Positions 21,835 to 35,041 of a stretch of 64,000 nt of DNA are shown here, one piece after another (position 1 is the stretch's first letter; the number at the start of each line of letters is the position of its first letter). This DNA comes from Cephalotus follicularis (Eukaryota; Streptophyta; Magnoliopsida; Oxalidales; Cephalotaceae). A program made the position numbers and the translations under genes. The notes under the pieces were generated by a model. That model did no database searches. It was not told where the DNA came from and saw only the letters and a list, made by a program, of their open reading frames with translations. The DNA lies in contig BDDD01001612.1 of the NCBI GenBank assembly GCA_001972305.1, positions 310,001-374,000 of the forward strand, written 5' to 3'.

Positions 21835-24300
21835 CATACTTGTTGCATTGTGGATTAGGTCATCCTAGAGATGCTAGGAAAACACAATGGTTAAGGATGC
21901 TCTATAGGACATCCAGGACATGTGGTCCTTTCCAATATGTAAGCCATGTCTGATTGGCTAGATGACCAAATCTCCCTTCTCCGAGTGTTGAGAAAGGGTA
22001 GTGGACATATTAGGTTAATTCCACACCGACGGTAGCGAACCAATATCGGTCAATGCAAATGAAGGTTTTCACTACTTCAATACCTCCACCGGTGTTTTAT
22101 CTCAGTTTGGGTAAGTGTTTAAGGCGAAACACATGTCTAAAATCTTACGAAAGAGTCATGGATTTATGACAAGAAGTAGATAATGGTAAGGTCCATTATA
22201 TCTTTTATACATCTTCCACTTATATACTTGGGAATGAACTACAGTTGGCAGAGCATATCCTAATCCAGATTCCTTTGAAATCCATCCCCTCCATATCTAG
22301 TGGGATATGCCAATGGAGGATACTCAACCTAAACTGTTTTGATGGTTAAAGGTTGTCCAACTTATATAAGGAAGTTGAGAACCTTATAAGCTGGAGGCAC
22401 GATCGAGACGTTGCCCGTTGGTGGAATGTCTTAAGAGATGCTTAGGATATTATTTTTACCATCCCAGCGTACAAATGTGGTTTTGTTTCGTGTACTGCAA
22501 AATTCCTAGAGAGGAATACCTGATTGCAGTGAGCAGTGGGAGTTAGATGAAACTAAGAGAGTTTTCACCATGTAGAAACCCACTGGATGATAAGGGACTA
22601 GAAGTTTATTCTTCTAAAGACATAATTGGGAAAGGATCCAAATCTGAGATAAAGTCTCTGTAAGGCACTCCTTTAGAGAGGAGATCAGTGAAGGCTTTTG
22701 ACAGCGCCAGAGAAATAAGGTTTTCTCATATAGGCACTGACGAACCTAACATCAGCGAAGATGATGGCCTATCAGCTATTAGGAAGCAGTGAAGAGCACT
22801 TATTCCAGGACACGGTGAGAGATCATGAAATCTGAAAAGGACTCCATGTATGCCAACCAAGTGAGGGGCTTGGTATACACACCCGAAGGCTTGAAACCCC
22901 ATCAGATGCTAAGCAAATCTTCATGAGGAAGATTGGCGTTAGTGGTAAAGGTTGAAACTTTTTAAGCACAATTGGTAGCGAAAGGATATACACTAAGACA
23001 AGAGGTCTCTATACTGGGAACTTTCTCACCAGTTGCAATGCTTTAGTCCATTCGGATAATGCTTGCAATTGTTGCACATTATCATAATGAGCTATGGCAA
23101 ATGGATGTTAAGACAGTCTGCAACAGTGGCTATCTTGAAGAGGACATCTTTATGTCCCAAACCCAAGGGGTTTACATCCAAAGAGCATTAGCACAAGAGG
23201 TGCAAGCTCCAAAGGTCTATGACCTTAAGCAAGCATCCCATAGTTGAAATATCCATTTTGATTTGATCAAATCTATGGATAAGCCTAATGTCTACCAAAA
23301 ATAGGATAACCCAGAAATCACTTTCTTAGCACTGTATGTAGAAGACATACTAAACATAGAGAATGATGTAGGTATGTTGAAGTACAGTTAAGCAAGAACT
23401 TCTCCATAAAGGATTTGGGAGAGGCTTTCTAGGTTTTAGAGAATGAAGGTCTAAAGAGTAGATCGAGTAGATTGCTTGGACTTTTCCAAAGCCAGTACAT
23501 CAGCAGGTAGCTTAAATAGTATGGAATGAATTCCATATATGGGTTACTGCTAATTAGCCAAGGAATTCACCTTTTCAAGAGGATGTCTTCCAGGACTTAT
23601 GAGGAGAGGACACGAATGAATAGGCAACCTTATGCTTCAGCAATAGGCTCCATCATGTTTGCCATACTTCGTACTAGGCCTGATGTCGATATGCCTAAAG
23701 GTCTGGCTACTTGATTTCAGTCCAGTCCCTGTAAGAGACATTGGGACATTGTCAAGAGGACATAATGCCTGTGAAAGACTCATGAATATTTCTTGACACA
23801 TGGAGAAGATAGTGAATTGAGACGTAAGAGTTAGCTTAACTCTAGTTTCAAATGTGATATGGATGATCACAAATCCTTTTTAGGATATGTGTTGGTCCTG
23901 AATGGAATTACTGTGTGAGTGGGAGGAGTTTGTGCCAGTCGAGGACTGCAGACTCCATCCTGTAATAAAAGTATGTTGCAACCTATGATGCCGGTTATGA
24001 TAGCTGGTTTGGTAGCGAAAGTTCATTGTAGAACTTTATGTTGTTCCATCCATCGTTGTCCAGTTGTGCAGCATAGGGACGACGACGGGGCTTTGCACAA
24101 ACCATGGAAACCGAGTCTCATTACCGTCCAAACATATACAACAATGGTATCATTTGATCATGGAGATCATAAATGAATATAACGTTTCAAAAGAAATGTT
24201 ATCGAGGAATTATAAAAGACATCATGAGAGAAGATCTCACCATAGAGAGAGTTGCGAGGGAAGCGAACTTAGCTAACCCACTGACCAAGGCCATGAGCAG
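21835..24300 (+). pseudogene. Copia C pol remnant (integrase, RT, RNase H)
   Basis: The integrase zinc region is at about 21840-21990 (LHCGLGHPRDAR, then a pro-Ser-rich segment). RT is at 23059-23390, with LWQMDVKT and a YVED in place of the catalytic YVDD. The segment before RNase H is at 23526-23714 (PYASAIGSIMFA), and the RNase H end is at about 24120-24290. Stops and frameshifts occur throughout. The domain order protease-integrase-RT-RNase H is that of Ty1/copia; sequence type is near copia D. Confidence 0.85.
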
Positions 24301-24348
24301 TGCGAGAGTGCGATATGCTTAGGCTGTAGGTCTTCGTGGCTAGAGGGC

Positions 24349-24360
24349 CAAATGGGAGAT
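24349..24360 (+). other. Polypurine tract of copia C
   Basis: AAATGGGAGAT lies immediately before the LTR start TGTTAG at 24361, the standard arrangement in copia elements. Confidence 0.8.
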
Positions 24361-24761
24361 TGTTAGATTAGGGTGTCCCTGCAAGCCACGAGTAGGCTAT
24401 AGACATACGTTCTCAGCATATGATACACTCTTGAATCGTACATTCTTAGTTCCATTTGTGTTCTATTGTGCATTTTCAGAAAACATTGGCATCTTGCTAT
24501 ATGTAAAATCCCAAACCGTCTCAACGGATCAGTTGATCACCATGTCAACTGAATACACATATAGCGCCCTGTCCGTAAAGGGTTGGATCTCGTGCCTTAG
24601 AGGTTATGAGAATGAGATCCTTACTCCCTTGTGACAAAAGTTCCAAGTCATAGGTTCACTCTCTTAGGGCAATTGATGAACCGCAAAGAATTCCCGTGTT
24701 ATGCTTGCTCCGAATGGTAAAGGGGGATGGATTATCTTATTGCAATTTGGTTTTACCCTAA
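24361..24761 (+). mobile_element. Copia C 3' LTR, truncated
   Basis: Begins TGTTAGATTAGGGTGTCCC, as in L1. It follows L1/L3 for about 400 bp to TTTTACCCTAA, then switches without a break to gypsy LTR sequence (AGAGTCCAACCC, as at 12910). The rest of the LTR is absent. Confidence 0.88.
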
Positions 24762-26796
24762 GAGTCCAACCCGCCTATTAGCGTTAGTGCCGACTCCACC
24801 ACCGCGGCCAATACGGCACAATCCAATCACAATCCAATTCAAGTCATTTATAAAATAAATACTTGAAAACATATATATTTGTCAAAATATATAACAATCC
24901 ATTTTTCAAGTAAAATATGCATCATAAAATACTTGTAACAACATATTTATTCAAAATATGTAACAATCCTTTTTAAAATGCATGTTTATTCAAAACATGC
25001 TTCAATCCCATTTTAAAATTGCAATTCAGTTCGAACATAACAGTTTATACAAAATAATGATTTGCAATAAATCATGCATGCAACTCCCTAAAAATGATAA
25101 TTCATTTTTAAAGCAATAAAAATCCAATTCGATCCACAATCCACAATTCAAACCCAATACAATGCAACTAAAATGGAATCATAAGCTCAAACATGCCTAG
25201 AGGCATATCTAGAGTCGTTTTGGAGTTAACGGGTCCGATTCGGGTCCAACCAACCAAACCAGGGGGATAATCGTCGACGCTTATCCTCTGGGCGTCGACG
25301 CTTATGCCCTCTAAGCATCAACGTTTTGTGCATTCAAACCCAGGCGCAGCAAAACTACAAGGTTGACACTTTCCCAAAGGCGTCTACACTTTTGTGATAT
25401 CAGGAGATATCACTTCACCAGTCTCGATTCCAGTGCGGAGTTCCAACCCCCAAACTCACATGCAACCCTAGAAACGTTCCTGACAGGTGTAGTACGCACA
25501 GCAGGTTATCAACATATGCAACCAATTCATCAATCCATGAAAAAGTCATGCAATCCACAACTCGAACATTACAGCTCTGCAATGTTCATTTAAGGCGTTG
25601 ACGTTTTCTTTAAGAGTCGACATCTATTGCCTTAACGCATGATGACATCGACGCTTATAACGCGAGCGTCGACACTTAGACTGTCCGGTAGTGTCATTAT
25701 AAGAGTTCCAACCAAAACCAGGGGAAACAACCCAATTACACATGCAATTCAATTCATTCAATATCTTAGATTACACATGCATAATCAGTTTGCATATCAC
25801 AGTAATCATTCCCACAATCCGACAATCTAAACAATCCAAAAACAGCAAGCAATTCATGCATAATATCAATGGCATGAACATTAACTTCAATTCCAATTTT
25901 GCATGTATAAAACCACTACAATCCCTTTCATTTACTTTAGAGTTGGGAACTTGTAAGTCCACCTCTTTGTGTTCCCAACTGGTTACAGCAGTCTCAAACT
26001 TGTCCAGCAGCTCCAAGCTCGAAGCTCCAAACCAGGTTAGGCAATCGAGGTCCAACCCTCTCTATCTCTTTATTTTCTCTCTCTGGTTTCCTTGAAATCA
26101 CTTATTTCTTTCTTTTCTCTTCTCACAGCTGTTTAGCCGAGAAGGAAGAGAAGACAAGAGCATTTATGCTGGTGCGAATCTTCTCTCCTTCTCATCTGGT
26201 TTGCATGCACACACTCACACACCCGTTTCTTCTCTTTCATTTACTGATTCTGTTCTTTTCTTTGCTTTTCTGTAGGTTTACATGCACCCACACATGTCAT
26301 ATGCTTCCCCCCTTTTAGTCATGCAGGTCAGGGGTTATGGTGCATGCCCAACACGTCCTATTTCGTGTCTCAAGGAGCCAGCAAAGCGATCTTAATTTGC
26401 TCCCCTTGCACGTTACTTGTCAGCATCAGAACGTGTCTCATATTCGTCACTAAGCATCAACGTTTACATGCAGGCATTGACGCTTTGATCATTTCCTGTA
26501 ATGTCATCGACGCATACTTCCACATTGACATGCATGTGCATGATTGTTTGGCACGAGTTTTATTTGCTTAGGCGTCGACGCTTTGCATAAGGCGTCGACT
26601 CTTTAGGCTCAAAACAGTGTCGTTTTGCTTTCAAATGCTCCATTGACAATCCTTTAACATTCCTCTTTCAAAATTCAACACTTATAATTCAGAAAAACAT
26701 CATCAAAGTCAGAAATTCCACCATTCCCATTAATTACATAATAAGATTACATTTGAAATCCAATCATTACAATATGCGAAAATCTCTAGCGTTACA
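24762..26796 (-). mobile_element. G array LTR b (middle LTR), truncated
   Basis: Collinear with LTR a from 12908 to the end. The first ~745 bases (plus-strand direction) were lost at the junction with copia C. It ends in GTTACA at 26796, followed by a purine tract (minus strand). It is the 3' LTR of unit b and, in the tandem, was also the 5' LTR of unit a. GTCGAC clusters are at 25269-25392, 25595-25680 and 26454-26604, with exact GCGTCGACGC at 25292-25301 and 26572-26581. Confidence 0.9.
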
Positions 26797-26808
26797 TCCC
26801 CCCCTCAT
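26797..26808 (-). other. Polypurine tract of G unit b
   Basis: The minus strand reads TGAGGGGGGGA directly before TGTAACG, as in unit a. Confidence 0.85.
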
Positions 26809-26841
26809 TCAAGAAATTTCATCCTCGAAATTAAAACAACA

Positions 26842-29800
26842 CTAAATTAAATGCGGGTAACGCTCTCGTATATAATCATCACGTTTCCAAGTGGCCTCGT
26901 CCGGATAGTGGAACCACCATTGAACCTTCACCATCGAAATGGCTTGGTTCCTCAATACCTGCGTCTTCCAGTCCAGAATCCGCACCGGCGACTCATCGCA
27001 AGAAAGGTTATCTCGCACAGGAACCGAATCATAATCCAGGACATGTGATGGGTCTCGGATATATCTCCTCAGCATAGACACATGGAAGACGTCGTGCACA
27101 TTTGACAGTGCAGGAGGTAAGGCAAGCTGGTAGGATACCTCCCCAACTCCCTTCAGAATCTCAAAAGGACCAATATAGCACGGAGCTAACTTACCATTTT
27201 CCCCAAACCTTCGCACGCCCTTCCATGGTGAAACTTTTAGGAACACAAGATCACCGATATCGAAAGTCAAGGGTCTCCTCTTGACACTGTCAACATAGCT
27301 CTTCTGCTGGCTTTGTGCCGCAAGTAGCTTCTCTTTGATAACCTTGACCTTCTCAGAGGTCTCCTCTATAAGATCCGACCCAAGCAATGGTCGCTCAGCA
27401 ACCTCGTCCCAATAAATGGGTGATCTACACTTCCTCCCATACAGAGCCTCGTATTGTGCCATACCGATACTGGAGTGATAGCTGTTGTTATATGAGAACT
27501 CTATCAAAGGAATGTGGTCCTCCCAAGTACCAGTAAAGTCGATAACACAGGCTCGACGCATATCCTCCAAGATTTGGATGGTACACTCTGACTTCCCATT
27601 GGTCTATGGGTGAAAGGCAGTGCTCAAGTTCAGCTTCATCCCAAAAGCAGTATGAAATCTCTTCCAGAAATTGGAAGTGAAGATCGAATCTCTTTCACAA
27701 ACAATACTCATGGGAACACCGTGCAGTCTTACAACCTCCTTAACATACAATCGAGCCAACTTGCTCGCTGAATCCGTGACGTGAATGGGTAGAAAGTGAG
27801 CTGACTTCGTGAGTCTATCCACGATAACACACACTGTGTTGTGACAATGTCTAGTAAGTGGAAATACTAAAACAAAATCCATAGTTATGTGTTTCCATTT
27901 CCACTCTACCATTGGAAATGACTGCAATAATCCTGCTGGTCTCTGGTGCTCGGATTTTACTCTCTGGCAAGTCAAACACTTCGAAACATACTCAGCAATC
28001 TCACGCTTCATACCTGACCACCAGTAATTCCTCTTCATATCCTGGTATATTTTCGTGCTACCAGGGTGAATGCGGTACTGAGATTTGTGAGCCCCGTAAA
28101 GCAACTCACTTTTCAAACTATCATCATCCGAAAGACACACCTGTCCCCAAAATCTCAATATACCGTTAGAACGCATATGAAAATCTGACTCCGGCCTTAG
28201 ATTCTCACGAATCTCCAGCAATTCAGGATCATGCGACTGTGCATCCTTTATATGATCCAGTAGCGCTGGTTGCGCTTGTATGCTAGCCACAAATACCCCC
28301 GGTGACTGATTAAGTGGAGACCATCTCTGAAAGTCTTCTAACATCTTCAACTGAGATACCATCGTGCTAGAGATCATAGCCTTACGGCTTAAGGCATCCG
28401 CAACAACATTCGCTCTCCCGGGATTGTACTGAATACTACAATCATCATCGTTGAAGAACTCAACCCATCTCCGCTGCCTCATATTCAATGCATCTTGGCA
28501 GAACAGGTACCTCAAGCTCTTATGATCCGTAAAGATCTCAAACTGCGCTCCATACAGATAATGCCTCAGTTTCTGAAGAGCAATTACAATTGCGGCCAGT
28601 TCAAGAGCATGCATCGGGTTCCAGATCATGCGTCGGGTAGTTCTCCTCATATGGCTTTAGCTTCCGCGAACCATAAGCAATCACTCTGCCTCTTTGCATC
28701 AATACGCAACCCAAACCCTTACGCGAAGCATCATTACAGACTGCAAGGCACTCATTACAATTAGGTAATGCAACATAGGAGCGGAAATAAACCGATCTTT
28801 CAGCTCACAGAAACTAGCCTCACAATCTTCATCCCAGATAAATAAGGTCTTCTTTTGGGTAAGCCTGGTCAAAGGTACAACAATCCTCGGGAAGTTCTGT
28901 ATGAACCTCCGGTCACATTCCTTGGTTGCGGCCAATCTCGCACCACCTCAGTCTTTGACGGATCCACCACCAAACCCTCTCCAGATACGATGTGACCAAC
29001 AAAGGTCACATCGTCGAGCCAAAACTCACATTTTCCAAACTTGGCATACAATTGCTGCTCTCTGAGAATCTGAAAAACCAACCTCAGATGGTAAGCATGC
29101 TCCTCCTTACTCCTCGAGTACACCAGTATGTCATCAATGAATACCACCACAAACTTATCCAGGTAGAGCTGGAACACATCATTCATCAGTGACATAAATG
29201 CTGCCAGTGCATTGGTGACACCAAACGGAATTACCAAGAACTCATAGTGGCCATACCTCGTTCGGAAGGCATTCTTCTCTAAGTCTCCTTCCCTCACCCT
29301 CATCTGGTGATAACTCGACCTCAAAACGAGTTTGGAAAACACCCTTGACCCTTGCAACTAATCGAACAAATCCTCAATGTGCGAAAGAGGATACTTGTTC
29401 TTAACGGTGGCCTTATTTAACATTCGGTAGTCGATGTAAAGCCTCATCGACCCATCCTTCTTTTTCACAAAGAGAACTGGTGCGCCCCATGGAGAAACAC
29501 TGGGTCGAACAAAACCCTTATCAATTAGGTCTTGCAACTGTAACTTCAACTATCGCAACTCTGCAGGAGCCATCCAGTAAGGTACCTTAGAAATAAGGGC
29601 CGTACTGGGTACCAGGTCAATTACAAACTCCATGATCCTCTTTAGCGATATGGACACCAAATCTGTAGGAAACACATTAGGAAATTCATTCACAACAGGA
29701 ATCTCCTCCATACTCTTACCTTTCCCCTTTCTTCTATCAATCACATACACCAGAAACCCCATAACATCCTTTCTCTAAATACATCGATGCATGAATGAAT

Positions 29801-30911
29801 GATATAATTGGCGTCGAGAATCCTTTGTCTCCCTTGAACTGAAATGCAGTTCCATCAGGTAGGCAAAAATCCAAAGTCTTGTTGTAGCAGTCCATATGAG
29901 CATGATAGGCTGACAACCAATCCGTCCCCAGAATGACATCAACGTCATGGATGGGCAACACAATCAAATCAGCGTACAAAGAAATACCCGCCATGGATAT
30001 CTTGCAACCCCGGTATACCGAGTCCGTACACATGGAGCCTCCAGTAGGTGTACTCACATCCAACATATATGTCATGTAATCAGGTGTAACATCTAGGCAT
30101 GATACAAATCGTGAAGCAATGAATAAATGAGATGCTCCAGGATCCATTAACACCCTAGCAGAAAAACCATAAATATACAAGGTACCTCTAACAACAGAAG
30201 TCAACTTCAGAACTTCTGCCTTCGTGCGAGTGAAAATTCTACCTTTCGCGATACCTTTGCTGGTATCCCTACGCTGTGACAGCCCAGCTGCCGTACCACT
30301 ACTACTTTCAGGCCCAGTAGGTGCTGTAGTCTAACCCCTTGGACAGTCTTTTGAGATATGTCCAGCTGTCCCACACCTCAAACAAAACCCGTTCAGCTTC
30401 CAGCAATCCTTATGTTGATGACCAGCACAACCGCAATGAAAACAAGTTCCCAATCTAGCATTACTCCCTTGGCTGGGAAAACCTTGAGAAGCTGTCTACT
30501 ATGACCCGTTCTTTGAGGATTTCATCGGGGATCCACTACCCTGCCACTTTGATGAAGCTTGTCTAGAATACGTCAGGCTCTGCTTATTCTGTTGGGCACG
30601 ATCCCTCTCTGCTCGGTCCTCACTGGATATGCCCTCCAGTAGTCTCGCCTTCTGGACGACCTCCAAAAAAGTACTCAGCTACATAGCCCTGATCCTTGAT
30701 CGAAGATCTGGTTGCAAACCCCTCAAAAACCTCCGTATCTTTTTCTCCTCACCAGCTACCAAATACGATGAATGTCTGGCCAGTTCCATGAATCTGTCTT
30801 GATACTCCGCCACTATCATCTCCCCTTGTCTCAACTCAAGGAACTCGGTCTCTCTCCACTCTTGCTCAATCCGAGGCACATAGGTATCAATAAACTCCCT
30901 CTGGAACCTCT
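26842..30911 (-). pseudogene. G unit b gag-pol pseudogene (gag C-terminus to chromodomain-like tail)
   Basis: Minus-strand chromovirus coding. A gag segment is at 30679-30910 (LRQGEMIVAEYQDRF…FLRGLQP), and a zinc knuckle CLRCGTAGHISKDC near 30350-30400. Protease is at 29737-30204, with the active-site motif reading DPGAS and ILGTDWL. RT starts at 29358-29549 (KKKDGSM) and continues at 28869-29357 (FIDD). The RNase H is damaged (27604-28935). Integrase has HHCC and the same CERD as unit a. A C-terminal chromodomain-like tail is at 26842-27570, ending RERYPHLI. Several stops and shifts break it into at least six pieces. The remaining gag lies at 42634-43212, beyond copia D. Confidence 0.9.
30907..30911 (+). 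other. Left target-site duplication CCTCT of copia D
   Basis: CCTCT precedes the LTR start at 30912; the same five bases follow the other LTR at 42634-42638. Confidence 0.92.
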
Positions 30912-32745
30912 TGTTGTAAGCAAGAATAGGTTGAAGGCATGTTTTAGGGTTTATGTTACTAAAATGACTAACTTTGATTTTTATGTCAAAGCATTCCAAC
31001 CCTTGGGAATAAATCACAAGACCTAAGCTCATAAACATGTATCAACCTCCAAGGACCTCTAATTAAGACACCAACTAAACAATAGCATGAAAAGCATGTA
31101 AGGGTTTATGCAAAGAAAGAAAGAGGGGGGAATCATCACCTTGGAATGAAGACTCCTTCCTTCAAGATCCCTCTACACTTTGTCAAAGTTGAATCGACAA
31201 GATAATCCTCCTTGAATCCATGAGCTCCTTTCTTCAAATGGTATTTTCACTCCCACTCAAAATACTGTAATCTAAACTAAGATCAAAATAGGAAGTGGTA
31301 ACCTTCAAGATAAAGACTATCGCCACCTATATTGATTGAGAGAAAGGAGGAGATTAGAGAAGATCTCTCACAAAAGTTCTAAACTTTTTCACTCTTGGTT
31401 TTTCTTATTTTCCCTTGCATTTTTTTTAGATGAATTGAAGAAGAATAATTGAAGAATGGGTGAGAGCATATCTCATTTTTAATCTTTGTTTAATCACTTC
31501 CTTCATATGCATTACAAGTGTTACCATAAGAACTTGCCAAATGTCATACAAAGAAGTATGAAACAAAGTAGCTTCTCCAAGAAGCTTTCCTCCATCAAGT
31601 GACACATGCCCTGCATATGTTATTTGTCCGAAAATCAGGCGAGACCCGATTACCCGGATTGAAATATGGTAAAGACGATAAGTGTCCAGAATTTTCTCAG
31701 GATTCCATATACTCATTTCAATTAGTCACCCGACCATCAAAAAGAACCTAGATCAACATCTCACATAATTCTAGGTGTGGAATTGACTTCCACATATTAT
31801 GTCCATTTACCAACAATCCAGAACAATACCCTAACTACAGTAGATGTCACTATTTCACACATCATTATCTTGGCTCTGACTATGGCTTAGGGTAAGGATA
31901 TGTGTCAACCATAGTAATGTCATAATTCTAATTAATCTGCAATCCCAATACGACTATTGGTGGACCTTTTCGGAAACCTTGTTTCCAGTCCACCTACACC
32001 TGGTCAGGTATTTAAAAGCTCATAATGGATACAAATACTTTAGAGCCTATCACCCTCGTATTGGGTGTGATGATTCCACATTGCGTACTCTCCTACATCC
32101 ATATAGATCCTCAAGACCCAAAGACCACCGTTTTTCCAGCTCCCTGAAAGAATTGGGTAAGGTGGAGATAAAAGCCAGGAATTCTCTACACAATGCAGAG
32201 CAGCCGCTCAGGTCTATGGAAATACGCAGATTTTCTTAGGTTTTGCAAGTCATTCAAGGCTGTACTCTACTATAACAGATAGGATTTACTATTGACACTA
32301 GATATGCGACTATCCAAGTAGTGTTCCTCTAATGGGTCATGTTCAGTGTGCATGCTCCAAGCTTGCACCCCATATTAGCTCTAGGGATTTCACCCAGGTG
32401 GTAATGAGATCATCCAGCCCCACTCGAGCGAGCATAATACAACAAGTCTATCCGGTTCACCAATGCCTAAGAAGTGAACCTATGACTTGGACAATTTAGT
32501 CATAGGGGATGAGGGATTCAATCTCATAGCCCTCGGCTTGACATCCAACCCTTTATGACAAGGCTCCATATATGTAAGCAGTTTAATAAAACAACTTCCT
32601 AAATACAATAAAACATATATAGACTACCTTTATAAATAAAGTTTGCACATAGTAACATAAAACAATATGATTGTTTACATCAAAAGTAGAGTTTACATGA
32701 AAAATCAGTCACCTAGTGGCTTGACCGGTCACTCACCCTCTAACA
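30912..32745 (-). mobile_element. Copia D 3' LTR (minus strand)
   Basis: Plus strand TGTTGTAAGCAAG to CCTCTAACA, 1834 bp; on the minus strand TGTTAGAGG to CAACA. A GTGGGAGAT purine tract lies beyond 32745. Against the 5' LTR (40728-42633) the first roughly 230 bases show about ten differences by hand count. It lacks a stretch of about 65-70 bp present in the other copy near 41275-41345. Confidence 0.93.
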
Positions 32746-34925
32746 ATCTCCCACTTGGACTTCAAGCCACGAAGACCTATAGATTAAGCCCATCGTACTA
32801 CGATGATGCTCATGGAGAATGTTTGAAAGGGCCTTGGTCAGTGGGTCTGCTATATTTGCCCTTGAGGCAACCCTCTCTAATATAATATCTCCTCTATCAA
32901 TGATCTCTCTGATTAGATGATAACGCTGCTGGACATGCTTTGTGCGTTGATGAGACCTGGGTTCCTTGGCTTGTGCAATAGCCCTATCATTGTTGCAATG
33001 TAGCACCACTGGACGACTAATGGTAGGAACAACACCTAGTTCAGAGATGAACTTACGCATCCAAACAACATCCTTTGCAGCATCCGAGGATGCAATGTAC
33101 TCAGCTTCTGTCGTGGAGTCTGCAGTACTCTCCTACTTGTGACTCCTCCAGCTAACTGCACCGCCATTCAGGATATAGACATACCTCAAAACAGATTTGT
33201 GATCATCCAGATCACTATTGAAACTGGAGTCTGTGAAGCCCTCCAATCTCAACTCACTGTCTCCTCCGTAGATCAAGAATAAATCTTCAATCCTTCTAAG
33301 GTAATTTAAGATTGTCTTGACTACTTCCCAGTGTTTCTCACCGGGATCAGACTGAAATCGACTTACCTGTCCTAAGGCAAATGCAACATCAAGCCGGATA
33401 CATAGCATAGCATACATGATCGATCCCACAGCTGAAGCATAAGGAATCTGACTCATGACATGCCTCTCCTCAGATGTCTGTGGTGACATCTTCTTTGAGA
33501 GATGAATTCCATGACCAATTGGAAGTAGGCCACGTTTGGAATTCTCCATACTATATCACTTTAGCACTTTGCTGATATACTGACTTTGGGAAAGACCAAG
33601 CATCCTTTTAGATCTATCCCTGAAGATCTTAATACCCAGTATATAGGACGATTCTCCCAAATCTTTCATGGAGAAGTTCTTGGAAAGCCATACTTTCACG
33701 GATTGCAACATCCCTAAATTATTCCCAAAGTAGGATGTCATCCACATATAGCACCAAGAAAGTGATACAGAGTTCATCCTGCTTCCGATAAACACATGGC
33801 TCATCTACGTTCTTAATGAAGCCAAATGTTTGTATAGCTTCATCAAAACGGATGTTCCAACTATGTGACGCTTGTTTAAGACCATAGACCGATCTTTGGA
33901 GCTTACACACTAAGTGTGAAGTTTGTTTGGATGTAAACCCCTCGGGTTGGGACATGTAAATGTCCTCTTCAAGACTGCCATTTAGAAATGCTGTCTTGAC
34001 ATCCATTTGCCATATCTCATAATCATAATGAGCGGCAATAGCAAGCAAAATCTGAATTAATTTGAGCATAGAACCTGGTGAGAACATTTCGGTTTAGTCG
34101 ACTCCATGTCTTTGTCTATACCCTTTCGCAACCAACCTTGCTTTGTATGTCTCTATGTTTCCATCAGCGCCAATCTTCTTCTTGAAGATCCATTTGCAAC
34201 CAATAGGCACTATGCCATCGGGAGCTTCGACCAAATTCCAAACTTGGTTGGCGTGCATGGAATCCATTTCGGATTTCATGGTTTCAAGACACGCCTCAGA
34301 TTCAGTGCCTTGCACTGCTTCCTAATAGCTGATAGGCTCATCATCCTAGATGACGTTAGGTTCATCAGTGCCATCAACGAGAAAACCATATCTCACAGGT
34401 ACTGTAGAAACCCTGCATGATCTCCTCAGTTGAGGAGTGCTTGAATGAGATCCAATCTCATACTGGGATCTTACCCCAGTTGTGTCTATAGAGGTTACAA
34501 TCTCTAAGTCCTCATCATCCTGTGGTGTTTTTCCAGATGGCAACTCCTTGAGTTCCACTTTACTCCCACTGCTTCCGCTGAGAATGTATTCCTTCTATAA
34601 GAACATAACTTTGTGAGCTACAAAGAATTTGTGCTCACTGGGGTGGTAGAAAATGTATCCCATTGTTTCCTTGGGATACCCCACAAACCGGCATCGATCC
34701 GATCGTGCTACCACCTTAGAAGGTTCCATCCTCCTCACGTAAGCTGGACAACCCCAAACCTTTAGGTGGTTTAGGATGGGTTTCCTTCCTGTATACACTT
34801 CGTAAGGTGTGGAAGGCACGGATTTTGATAGAATTCGGTTCAGGATGTACGCCGCTGTCTCAAGAGCGTAAACCCAAAAAGAGATAGGAAGATCCATAAA
34901 AGACATCATGGATTAGACCATGTTC
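32746..34925 (-). pseudogene. Copia D integrase C-terminus, RT and RNase H
   Basis: Minus strand. Integrase C-terminal segment at 34595-34909 (LKVWGCPAYVRR, RFVGYPKE). RT at 34094-34315 (NQVWNLVEAPDG, KARLVAKGYRQ) and 33719-34087 (IWQMDVKTAFLNG, LVLYVDDILL, with catalytic YVDD present). RNase H at 32740-33549 (KTILNYLRR, then YHLIREIIDRGDI, NIADPLTKAL). The last codon runs into the LTR, with the stop in TGTTAG. At least four frame breaks separate the pieces. Sequence type is nearest to the Tork/Angela group of plant copia elements, judged by eye. Confidence 0.9.
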
Positions 34926-35036
34926 ATCAAAGTCCTATTCCTCCATTCGGACACACCAATGTGCTGTGGTGTTCCAGGAGGTGTCCACTGAGAGAGAATT
35001 CCATTATCTCTTAGATAATTTCGAAATTCATTTGAC

Positions 35037-35041
35037 AGGTA
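35037..35041 (+). other. Left target-site duplication AGGTA of solo LTR S1
   Basis: AGGTA at 35037-35041 is repeated at 36872-36876; between them is only the S1 LTR. Confidence 0.92.

Noticed and set aside
24361-26796. A single novel LTR starting TGTTAG and ending GTTACA
   Set aside because: The left 400 bp is copia L1-type and the rest is gypsy G-type; it is a rearrangement junction at about 24761.
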